Below are positions 24,601-33,903 of a stretch of 64,000 nt of DNA, piece by piece. The DNA comes from Carya illinoinensis (lineage: Eukaryota; Streptophyta; Magnoliopsida; Fagales; Juglandaceae): the NCBI RefSeq assembly GCF_018687715.1, contig NC_056767.1, positions 30,510,001 through 30,574,000 of the forward strand, read 5' to 3'. The translations under genes and the position numbers were made by a program. Numbering within the stretch: position 1 is the first letter of the stretch; the number at the start of each line of letters is the position of its first letter. The notes beneath the pieces are model-generated. The model was given only the letters and a program-made list of their open reading frames with translations, was not told the origin of the DNA and searched no databases.

Positions 24601-26468
24601 AATTGCTTGTAAATCAAAATGAGGAATGCAATAAAACTTCTTATGGCGGGGAAAAGGACTGGCAATGGAATTGAAAATCACGAGTCAAAAGATTCCCAAG
24701 TTTCGACATTCTAAACCTATCACCTTCATAATCCTCTTGTTTTCTCCTTTCTTCTTCATCCCTACTTAAACTTCGGCACTTTCAACAATTACTTCAAACC
24801 ACAACCCAACCAGGAAAAATAAGCATTCAAAATAGTTACTTTTCTATATTTAATCAGAAGCCCATAAAACTTCTCTTGCCAGGTTAAAAACCCTAATATT
24901 TTCCTAACCATGAACAACCAATTAAAATTTAATTTGTGGCATCTTACTTGTACTGTCAAGCATCTATGCAGGACTGCCTTATGTGTTTTCAACCATTAAA
25001 TTATGCAGAAAAGATAGGTACAGTTGAATATAGGCTTAGCACTTAGTTTGTAACTAGGCTCTCTTTTGTATACATCCTGTGTACTCGGGCTTTGCCTTTT
25101 TACGTGGATCAATAAAATCTCTTACTTATCAAAAAAAAATATAGGCTTACAATCTTGTGGAGGTAGCACTCGAATAGTAGCACGCAACTCTAGGATAGCA
25201 GGTGGAGGAGGAGAAGCTGTAGGGCGGCAGTAACCGGTATGCATGAGAACTGGAACACAACGAAACTTCAATATTAATCTTCATACACCACTTCAGTGAT
25301 TTATTTTGATCACTCAGTCAATTTTATTTATAAGAAAAAGGGGTGTAACCTAGGTACACAGGGAGCATATAGGAGAAACACCTAAACAAAGAAAATGAAA
25401 AGATCTATATACCTGAAAACTCGAAGTTGAACAACAATTCAGAAGAACAATCCAATCGTAAAGAGTAATGAGAATACCGTTTTCTGGCATAATTAAAACA
25501 ATCATAATACCACTAACAAAAGTAATGTGTAAGAATGCGGTGAATCTGCTGATCATTTATTACTTCACTGTGAGGTGACAAGGGTGTTATAGGATGAGAT
25601 CTTTTGCAGGACCGGACTTGCATGGGTGATGCCTAGGAAGGTGGTGGATCTCTTTGCATGTTGAAAAGGCCTTCAGGGCAACCCACATTTTGTTGCTGTA
25701 TGAAGAATGATTCTTTATGTCTCAAGTGGTGCATTTGGCTTGAAATGAATAGCTGGCACTTTGATGATCAGAAGTGCTTTTTAGATGAGCTTAGAAATTG
25801 CTTTGATGATCGGGAGCACTCATGTATTTAGGTGTTTTCTTTTGTGTACTTCCTGTGTACATGGGCTTCACCAATTTCATTTGCTTCTAATAAAATTATT
25901 TCTTATAAAAATAAATAAATAAATAAAAATAAAAAATAAGATCGGGAGCGTTCTTTAGATGAGCTTAGAAGTTTCTTTTTCCACGCCTTAATTCTTTGGA
26001 CTTCTGTTATTGTACTCAATGGATCTAGCTTTCATGATTTTCTTGCATCATTTTCTAGCTCCTAAATTGTAACTAGGTGTTCTTTTCCGTATACTCCGTG
26101 TACTTGGACGACGCATAGTTACTTGACTCATAAAATTTTATTTTATTTATAAAAAAGGTCATAATTCCACACACCAGCAACAAGATCCGAGTCATCAGTG
26201 TATATCTCTGTCCCCCAGAGCTGGCCACCTCTGACCTGCACATAATGGCCTCAATAAGTTGAAATGAAGATACGGCATGGTTATTAGGAGCATCTATTCA
26301 ATCTTCAAGCCGGCACTAGCAATAATTGGAATAAAGTGAGAAATCCAGAGTAAATATTTAATCAAATAAAACTAAAAGAGGACAATACCCTTGTTTCGAT
26401 AGGTAAATACAACTCACCGAACCCAAAAGAAATTGGATGATTCACCACTAATCCTTTCTGATAAATTT

Positions 26469-26517
<49 letters not shown>

Positions 26518-29500
26518 AAAAAGGAAGAAGAAGAAGAAGAAGATGTTGTCTGGTCCAAAGACACCATTGACAAGGAGCAAGATCTTAGTTTCCATAATAA
26601 AATCCATAGAGCCAGGTATTGATGTAAGAGTTGGTGAACAGAAAATATTGATCTTCAAAACCATCAAACACATGACAGACCACCACAAATACAGGAAAAT
26701 TTCCCCATAACACAATGAGAGAAGGAGCTGTGAAGTATACTGCGACATCATTTGGCCACATTTCTAAAAATTAATGCCCTGTTCCATACAGCTAGACTTT
26801 GATTAGCAATCCTGCCACCCCCTGGCAGGTGCATGATGGGGTTGACAATATTACCCTTTTCCTAGTATAGTCCCCTTTACATCACTGTGCGGGATTCTTC
26901 TGTTTCTAGCCAATTTAACCAGTGTATATTTACATTTCCAAGAAACAATATCCTTGCGAAAATAACAGCCAAAGATGATAACAATCTAACTTCATTATTT
27001 TAATACAATTACAACAATCTAACTACTTGTGCAGTTAACCATTTATTCTTTATACATGCCACATTAAACGAGGGGTGGTAAGGATAGCCAAGCAATCATT
27101 TAAACAACACAACCTCAAAGATCAAGCTTATAAAATAAAGAAAAGGAAACAAATTTTTTTTTGATAAGTAAATAAATTTTATTGATCCACGTAAATAGGC
27201 AAAGCCCTAATACACAGGGAGTATACAAGCAAGAGCCTAATTACAATCTAAGAGCTACGGATAGTAGACTCGTTCCAGTCAAAACTATAGTAGATGCCCA
27301 AAGGAGAAGGGTGTGAAAGAAAAAAGCTCGAAAAGCACCCAGTCAAAACTACACCCTTCCATTCAGCAAATGATGTGTGGCACTTCTTTGCCTCCACACA
27401 ATACTTTTTTTTATGGGTATTGCCTCCACACAATAATATCTAGCTAACCATTTCATCAGATCCATATCTTCAAAATATTTATTAACCCGAACGAACAAAA
27501 TGTTGAATTGAATCGTACCAGTCTCTATTACATACATATTTTTTGAAGATATGAATCTGACAGAGTGCTTAGCTAGGTACCTCCAAATCCTACAAATATT
27601 CTCTCAACAAATTTACCCATTTTGTTTTGTGTGCATGGGGAAGTTGCAAACTTTTCCACAGTTTCATCAGATATGTCTATCTAGTACATGATAGAGGGAA
27701 TGACATTCTAAAATAAAGCCCATGTAGTGTGGAAGATGATCCCATTGTGTATCATGTGGTGTACGTGGTCGGAAAGAAATGAGCGATGCTTTGAAGATAG
27801 GGAGCACACAATGGCGGAGCTTCAGAATTTTTTTATGCACCCTTTAATGCTTTGGTTTTCAGCCATTGTACTTGATGGAAACAATGCTCATGACTTTTTG
27901 TCCCTAATGTAGAATGTATCTAGGTGTTCTTCTGTATACTTCCAGTGTACATGGGCTATGCCTTTTTCATTCATATCAATATAATTTACTTCTTATGTAT
28001 CAGAAAAAAAAAAAGAATAAAGCCCATAATAGGTTGCGCAAGAGCATAAACTGTAAATACCTACCAAGTTTGTGAACACTGGGTAAATTACATTATGCAA
28101 AGTATAAAAAGCTCATTGATCAATGTCATATAAACATGAATCAGTTTGAATTTACTTGGCGATTTGTAGCTGTAACATGCTCAGCAGGAATTCGAATTTC
28201 AAGAGTTGGACCATGTAATGAGCTTTCCCCATTATTTTCAGCTTCTGATGCTTTGTGTTCCTTCCACAACTTTATCAGTTCTTGCATACATTCACCAACT
28301 TTATAAACAACAGAAGAAACTTCAACTTTACCTGAAACACTCCCAGCTTTAGGATATAACAGATATGCACAAGAAACAAGTAATATTAAAGACATGATGA
28401 ATGGAAACAATCAATTCCCATTGTAATATACAATGGCTAGAAATGTATTATGAAATAAGGGGATTAAAAAGCTTTACACCAATAGTACACTACCCCTACA
28501 ATATTTTCAGGCCTGAGCTTTAAGGTTTTAATAACAAATATTTGATTTTTTTTCCTTTATCACGCACTAATCACCCCTCCCCCCCCCCCCCCCCCCCCCC
28601 CCCTTTCTTTCTCTTCCTTCCCTCCTTTTGGTCCACAAAAAAAAGCAAACGCAACATCATGGTCGAAATCTCAAGACAATATATGAAATTAGTAATCAGA
28701 AGTTAAAAAATAGATCATTTTGTAAGTGCACATGCATTATCAAAGATGCACATTAACTAGTGAGGAAATTTAATTGCCATAATAATTGTAGAAAATTGTA
28801 TAATGAAATCCAAATATATATGCATTTCTATCAAACAATGGATACTCATTCTGATTTCTAGCAGACACAACCAGAGTCAGGTTAAGATAATATGAATTCT
28901 GAAATCTAACGAAATGCTAATACTTTTGGATCAGGAAGTACAGATATTAGTGCAAATAAAATAAAATCAGCACAAAATGCAAGGTAAACTGGAGATGCAC
29001 AAATGAAAGGGATTTTCATTGAAATCGACATTACTTCAACAGGGCATGTCAGTGAAAAGAAGTTACATCTGATAAGATGGAATACAGCAGCTTACCTTGA
29101 GATCTGCAAAAAAACAAAAGGCAAAAAAAAATTAAATGTGATTAACCACCAAGGGAAAGAAGAAAAATATTAAGATTACCACCAAACAATAAATATCCAT
29201 TGGAGAGGATATATATCACAATATTTTCAGCATAGAGATTTGGAAAATGAAAATAAACAAAAACTAGAGTGTTAGCACCATTGAGGTGGTACAAATAATG
29301 TCATAATCTGAAGTTAGAGATATGTCATTTTCACTTACCGTTTTGCGGTTTATTTCCTATTAGTCCTGAACTTTCTTGTTTGGCTAATAATAACCCCCAA
29401 ATCCTTTACCCATAACAACAAGCCCTAACCTAGAAGCCATTGGTAAACAAAAGAAGACAATTCCAACAACACAATTGCAAGGAAAAAAGAAAACTTATTT

Positions 29501-31811
29501 CTGCTTTAAATTTCCCTACTGGACCACCTGAAAACACTAATGTTGCCTGCCTATAAATGCTTGGTTTAAAAAAATTTAGCATTCTCCAAAAACTTTGTAA
29601 TTTTGTATCACACAAATTGCAATTAATAATTGCAATTAGTTTATTTGCCCCATGCCACCAATCTCAATCACTGCATTTCTGTATAGCACATGCGTATGTA
29701 ACTATTATTATTTAAAAGAAAAAGAACGTCACTGGACTTTAACTTTGATGGTTAGCATATAACATAAATCTCATCTACCCTAAACAGAATCAAGAAAAAG
29801 GACCAAGTGGCCCCCAAATATATTTTATTCCTTCAAAGATCATAATTTTATAGCATAGCAAAAGATCAAATATATACATCAAAGATGCACCAAGCCATGA
29901 AAAAAATGTATATGAGAAAATATGAAAAATAAATGTTTTTTTGTTTTTTGATAATTAGAGTCCTTCTTGCAAGCCGGTGTGAACAACACAACATCCACTC
30001 CACGTACATGGCAAGATTTGATTTGCAAGATTCAAACTTTTAAATTTCGCTTGCAAATCAAATTATGCCATATCAATGTGTGGAAGGTGTGTACCACACA
30101 TAGGCTTGCAAATAGAATTTTTCTATATCAATAAAACTTAAAGATTTCGGTCTCAGTTAATAAACAACATTGTATCAAATAAATTTTTTACGGGTAATAT
30201 TTATCATAGAAATTAATATCTATACAGAAGGGGATAAAAGATTAAGAAACCTAACAAATTTATATCCAATATTTTTTTTATAAGTAAAACAAATTTTTTT
30301 TTTTTTTTGATAAATAAGTAAAACAAAATTTATATCCAATATTAACAGTTTCAGTACACAAAATTTAGTATGCAGATCTTATTTTCACTGACAGTAAGTT
30401 TAATATGCAAAAACTGATCCATTAAGGTTAACAATCTTGCAATTAAATTGGTAGCAAAAGAAAATAGTATGACACACCCTTCATTTTCTTGAGCACGAGA
30501 CCTAAAACGGTGCTCACGGCTAGCCACTTGAGGGCTACCCCTTGACCGCTGCATCCTCTTCCTTTGAACTCCATAATTATAAACTTCCCTTTCCCTTTCA
30601 GAAGCCCCTTCACCATCTGCACATCCATCGTCCGATTCTTTGTCATCGCACCTAGTGCGCCTTTCAGTTATATCTCCTTCAATATCATTGCTTTCTTTCC
30701 TCCTGTCTCTTGCTTCCCTATCAACATCTTTCCAGCTATCAAAATCTTTCTGTTTCTTCTGCTCTGATGCTAGATTTTCCTGCTCCGGAATTCTTAAAGA
30801 CCCATCCCCTAATTCCTTCTCATTGTGAGAAATCTCTTTATCTACTCCATTCCATGGCTCCCTCCGGGTATGATCCTTTTCCCTCTCTTTCAGTCTTTCC
30901 CTGTCTTTGGAAAAATCTTTTCTCTCTCTCTCCCACCTCTCTACATCTCTTTCTTCTTTCGTTGAATCTTTGCACTCACCACCACTATTAGCTACTGGAG
31001 GACCACTCCTACGATCAGTTCTTTCCCTATCCCTTTCTCCCCAATCCCTATGCTTCACATCTTTCCTCTTTCTATCCTTATCTTTCAATTTCTCTTCACC
31101 CTTTGAACCAACTTTGTTTTCTCCGACAGCCTCATGAGATTCCCCATAATCCCTCTCCTCAATTGTTGAGCCTTCCTTTCCAACCTCGCTGGGGCTTTGT
31201 GAATTAACACGTGGAACATGCCAGATATTTATACCTCCACTTGGGGCATCCAGATATTTTTTTACCCTATGGTGTTCTTTTGATTCTTTCCAATTCAAGT
31301 GACTACTTGCTGCGCCATAAACATCCTTTTCCGTCTTCACATCACCTTTTGGATCATTAAAACTTTCCCTATCATATCTCATTTCCTTATTATCATCTCC
31401 TCTACTCTCAGGTCTTACATCCTTTTCACTCTTCACATTTTGAGATTCCCTCCTCCCCTCACCATACAACTCCCTTGTCTCCATCTTTGTATCTCGGTTC
31501 TCAAACCGAAGATCTCTACAATCCTTGGAATCCTTCAATTCCATCTTGCTTTCAGAATGATCGACATGTGAATCATTCGAAGAAGATGGAATCCTATACA
31601 TTGAATGAAGAGGAGATCTTCTATCTGCATCGCGAGATTCAGTCCGGGGAAGCTTTGGCACCCGACTTTCTTGAACTATCTCGTAAGGGGGATGGTAGTC
31701 GCTTGAAACAGCAGCTGACATCTTGGGGTATGCACCAGAATCCTCATGTGGGTATTTTGACGATGAGGAATGACCACTCTCTTCATGAGATCTTTTAGGA
31801 GCACCGCTCAT
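18942..31811 (-). CDS. HDC1: HDC1-like histone deacetylation complex subunit (Rxt3 domain)
   Basis: 802-aa product from 11 coding exons: 30478-31811, 29096-29103, 28156-28331, 26175-26235, 25151-25249, 24085-24179, 23693-23806, 21633-21700, 20268-20378, 19583-19814 and 18942-19052. All junctions are GT-AG and the frame closes (2409 nt). Exon 1 encodes about 445 residues of disordered K/E/R/D-rich sequence (MSGAPKRSHEES start). The conserved half begins at GKVEVSSVVYKVGE. It includes VRGGQLWGTEIYTDDSDLVA, LMHTGYCRPTASPPPP and WGAAIGCSYRVERC, the Rxt3-like region. In Arabidopsis HDC1 binds HDA6/HDA19 and tunes histone acetylation, ABA response and flowering. The annotated start is the second in-frame ATG after the 5' UTR intron acceptor. 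Several transposons sit in the introns, none in exons. HDC1 identity is from family recognition. Confidence 0.88.
19405..19480 (-). mobile_element. Truncated Au-like SINE
   Basis: TTTTTTTGGCACGGGATGTCC, then AACAAAGTCCCAACTAATCC, matches the 3' part of the SINE at 32085-32318. It lies in HDC1 intron 10. Confidence 0.6.
20970..21014 (-). mobile_element. Minimal LINE-tail insertion
   Basis: AAACCACACATTTAT is perfectly duplicated at 20970-20984 and 21000-21014. The insert is 15 nt (20985-20999), minus strand ACTTATCAAAAATAA. It lies in HDC1 intron 8 (exon 8-9 interval). Confidence 0.8.
21565..21620. repeat. (GA)n microsatellite
   Basis: More than 20 GA units end 12 bp from the donor-proximal edge of HDC1 exon 8 (21633). 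In the transcript this is a CU-rich tract just after the 5' splice site. Confidence 0.9.
22470..22735. repeat. GC-rich island in HDC1 intron 7
   Basis: About 265 bp of strikingly GC-rich sequence inside an AT-rich intron. It contains a CCGCCCTATGCGGGC inverted repeat and GCCCGGAGGGC / CGGGCCG motifs. No ORF has homology. It may be a MITE; the start TAGGCCTGC resembles the left end of the hAT-like element at 823. Confidence 0.5.
22743..22828. mobile_element. Two successive minimal LINE-tail insertions
   Basis: AAAATAAATACA (22743-22754 and 22773-22784) flanks an 18-nt T-rich insert ending GTAAGTA. GTAAAAATAAATACAATA (22770-22787 and 22811-22828, perfect 18 bp) flanks a 23-nt insert, CAATAACCTATC plus 11 A, in the opposite orientation. 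The second used the product of the first as its target. Confidence 0.72.
22925..23087. mobile_element. MITE with TACAGTCCTA inverted ends
   Basis: The left end is AATGCAAGATACAGTCCTA; the right end, reverse-complemented, is AATGATTTGTACAGTCCTA. The core contains GTGGGGCCCACC and TGTGGGTCC. It resembles Mutator-type MITEs in structure. It lies in HDC1 intron 7. Confidence 0.6.
23988..24036 (-). mobile_element. Minimal LINE-tail insertion
   Basis: AGATACCATAACTACT is perfectly duplicated at 23988-24003 and 24021-24036. The insert is 17 nt (24004-24020), minus strand ACCTATC plus A10. It lies in HDC1 intron 6, about 50 bp from exon 6. Confidence 0.85.
25027..25149 (+). mobile_element. LINE 3'-end insertion touching a splice donor
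   Basis: AATATAGGCTTA is duplicated at 25027-25038 and 25138-25149, around 99 bp of LINE 3' UTR. The insert contains CTTTGCCTTTTTACGTGG and CAATAAAATCTCTTACTTATC plus poly(A). The right duplicate includes the T of the exon 5 donor GT (25150-25149, minus strand), so the target site was the splice donor itself. Confidence 0.85.
25556..26155 (+). mobile_element. 5'-truncated LINE 3' ends, probably two copies
   Basis: Two consecutive segments (about 25556-25940 and 25945-26155) share the LINE tail pattern: remnants of ...TTCCACGCCTTAATTCTTTGG and TGTACTTCCTGTGTACATGG, then an A-rich end. They lie in HDC1 intron 4 in antisense to the gene. Confidence 0.65.
26465..26515. repeat. T11-A40 homopolymer block
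   Basis: Eleven T followed by about 40 uninterrupted A, then A/G-rich sequence with AAG repeats. Possibly the tail of a retro-insertion in HDC1 intron 3. Confidence 0.85.
27152..27340 (-). mobile_element. LINE 3' end, antisense to the plus strand
   Basis: TTTTTTTTGATAAGTAAATA, then ATTGATCCACGTAAATAGGC and ACACAGGGAGTATACAAG, is the reverse complement of the LINE 3' UTR seen at 25039-25137. It lies in HDC1 intron 3. Confidence 0.7.
27388..27435 (-). mobile_element. Minimal LINE-tail insertion
   Basis: TTGCCTCCACACAATA is perfectly duplicated at 27388-27403 and 27420-27435 around a 16-nt insert, minus strand TACCCATAAAAAAAAG. Confidence 0.8.
27712..28027 (+). mobile_element. 5'-truncated LINE with perfect TSD
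   Basis: AATAAAGCCCAT at 27712-27723 and 28016-28027 flanks 292 bp. The insert encodes the C-terminus of a LINE ORF2 (CTWSERNERCFEDREHT, LWFSAIVLDG) followed by 3' UTR and poly(A). It lies in HDC1 intron 3, close to exon 3. Confidence 0.85.
28579..28603. repeat. Poly(C)25 / poly(G) in the transcript
   Basis: 25 uninterrupted C on the plus strand. In the HDC1 pre-mRNA this is a G25 run within the 764-nt intron between the microexon and exon 3. Confidence 0.9.
29096..29103 (-). other. 8-nt microexon of the HDC1-like gene
   Basis: On the minus strand: TTTTTTTGCAG, then ATCTCAAG, then GTAAGC. Exon 1 ends in phase 2 (GAAGG before GTGTGTC) and exon 3 starts GTAAAGTT. With these 8 nt the junction reads ENEGSQGKVEV, as I recall in plant homologues. 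Without them it reads GAA GGG TAA, an immediate stop. Confidence 0.82.
30256..30343 (-). mobile_element. Nested minimal LINE-tail insertions
   Basis: The outer duplicate AAATTTATATCCAATATT (30256-30273 and 30326-30343, perfect 18 bp) flanks 52 nt. Inside, ATAAGTAAAACAAA (30280-30293 and 30314-30327) flanks a second insert of 20 nt, minus strand TTATC plus 15 A. The outer event left a stretch ending ATAAGTAAAACAA, which the inner one then used as target. Confidence 0.8.
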
Positions 31812-31821
31812 AATGATAATC

Positions 31822-32666
31822 CTGTACAATTACACAACCCAACCTTATTGAATACAATAACCAACACCAAACAGCATCTCCTATATCTAAAATAATCCAA
31901 GTATTTGATAATTTCCACCTAAGAGAAAAAGCAAGTGCGCTATATGGGTGAGAACAACTTCACATATAGTCAGAATCATTCATAACTAGAGCAATCCTCA
32001 AAGACAGAAGTAAAAAGAACAAGACAACTGTAAAGCATAACACATTGAAAATATGCTAAAAGTGAGAAAAATTGAAGAATTTTTTTTATTGGCACCGGGG
32101 GTGTCCGAGAACTTTGAACAAAGTTCTGACTAATCCCAGGAGGATGCACAGCCCCTCGACAAGGAGTTTCCCACATGTCCACCTTGGATAATTCAATAGG
32201 AAGTTCAGTCCGATGGCCCCTAGAAATTATTTGCACCCAAAAGGATTCAAACCTTAGACTTGGAAGGAGCATACTACCAAGACCAAGGTCTTTACCACTT
32301 AGCCAACCCCTAGGTTTCAAAAAATAAATGAAACAATAATCCTTTTCACAATTTTTGAGAGAATATACATTACACGAATTAATTCAAAGCCTGAGTTATA
32401 ATTTCTTAAGTTTAATGTTAAGCTTAGCCAGTGATTTTGGTGAAGATATACGGATAAACGATTGCGCTTTTCATATTTTATCAGCAATCCAACAGGTAAC
32501 CAAGGGATAATGAAATATAAACAATATTGCTCTTCAACTCATTAAGTTTGCCGACATTGAAGCACCAAAAAAGATGGGAAACCGGAAATAGGAACAGGGA
32601 AAAAAACCAGTGAACAATAAACCCTAACGAAATCTCCACGTTAGGGAAGAAGAATCAATCTCAAAC
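31822..32666 (-). other. Predicted 5' UTR intron of HDC1
   Basis: Acceptor TTGTACAG before GATTATCATTATGAGC (the start codon) and donor AAAAAG before GTTTGAG at 32667. It contains a SINE. Predicted from splice motifs only. Confidence 0.55.
32085..32318 (-). mobile_element. Au-like tRNA-derived SINE
   Basis: The minus strand reads GGGTTGGCTAAGTGGTAAAG (A-box-like), then GGTTTGAATCC (B box), a unique body ending GTCCGAGAACTTTG...CACCCCCGGTGCCAA, and an A-rich tail. This matches the layout of the plant Au SINE. It lies in the HDC1 5' UTR intron. Confidence 0.75.
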
Positions 32667-33036
32667 CTTTTTATTCCCCTTACGGTTAACGAGAGAACTG
32701 TGGGAAAATGAAGGTAAAATCGCTATGAAACCGAAAGATTTAAGACTCAGAACAAAATGAACCCGTTACCCTACAAATAAAAATCTGAACAAAAATGAAG
32801 CAAAAAATATAAAGGTAGAGTGTAGACTCGGAGCTTCCTGACCTGTGTCCGTGTTCTTGTATTTGTGCGCCCTTGTCTCACCACGTTATTCTGAAGTTCT
32901 TTATCTAACTTTGTAATCCGACGTCGTTTTTATTTATGGAATTATTCCGAGGAGGAACTAGCGTGTGAATCTGCTGATTGCGTGTCACGTCTGTTAGGGT
33001 GTGCATCCGGATCCGGATCCGGATCCGGATCCGGAT
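32667..33036 (-). promoter_or_regulatory. HDC1 upstream region with GGATCC hexamer array
   Basis: Transcription probably starts near 32850-32900, judged from the 5' UTR intron model. At 33005-33036 there is (ATCCGG)5, giving four overlapping palindromic GGATCC/CCGGATCCGG units. The array is followed by GGATCCGAAT and, later, CCCGGATATCCAGATT, so it may be the end of a MITE rather than a promoter element. Confidence 0.4.
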
Positions 33037-33862
33037 ATTCAGCTATAACCTTATCTGGATCCGAATTTTAAAATCTGGGCAAATAATTGAATTATATTTG
33101 ATTTTTTTTTTTTTCTTTTAATCCCGGATATCCAGATTATACCCAGGTTCAATCCAGATTTTGGAAAAAAAAAAAAAATCTAAAAAATTCTTTATTACTT
33201 TAAAAAGAAATTATATCAACTTTTTTTAAAAAAAAAATCTGATCTTATATTTAAATTGCCCAGATTTTTTTAAAAAAATAATCAAAACACTTTAAAAGAA
33301 TTTTCTAAAAAAATTAATCAAAGAAAAAAATAAATAAAAATACAAACTAGATAATATTGTTGTTACATCACAATACAAAATATAAATTTACAAAGAATAA
33401 AATAAATAATAATACATCACAGCAGCTAATTAAACTAATACAATATCATAACTCTTCACATCTTGAATCTTGAATTTGGGGGAAAATTTGATTTCTTTCA
33501 CCTTGATCTGATAAATGGATGGCCTGTAATCAACAAATTAAAAAGCAAAGGGTTTAAGCACAGAATTAGGTCTGTAATCAACAAATCAACAAATTGGATG
33601 GCCTGTAATCTGACCTAATTCTATGTCCCAACTGAGCATTCAGCTAGCCTTCTCAGAAAAGCTAAACTACATTCCCCGCTTGCAGAGGATCAACTCCTAT
33701 AAACTGCACAGGAAATCATGACTTTTGTGATGGGCAGTATTAATTCTACTACTAAAAATGTTAAGGTGTTTGGCACATATAATTAAAACATAACACTTCA
33801 GTTACCAATTGCGTCACCTCTCATTGTAATAAACAAAATTCCAACTAAGCTTCAAATGCAAG
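33037..33862. other. Spacer, no gene seen
   Basis: AT-rich with poly(T)/poly(A) tracts. A local repeat of ATGGATGGCCTGTAATC appears at about 33515 and 33595. No coding homology. Confidence 0.5.
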
Positions 33863-33903
33863 GATGTGGCATGCTTCTTTTTTTTTTTGAAAGTGGAATT
33901 CAA

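Noticed and set aside
30564..31798. Several plus-strand ORFs of 60-107 aa
   Set aside because: They are the antisense of the K/E/R-rich exon 1 of HDC1; Ser/Leu/Phe-rich composition is what its complement gives. No independent homology.
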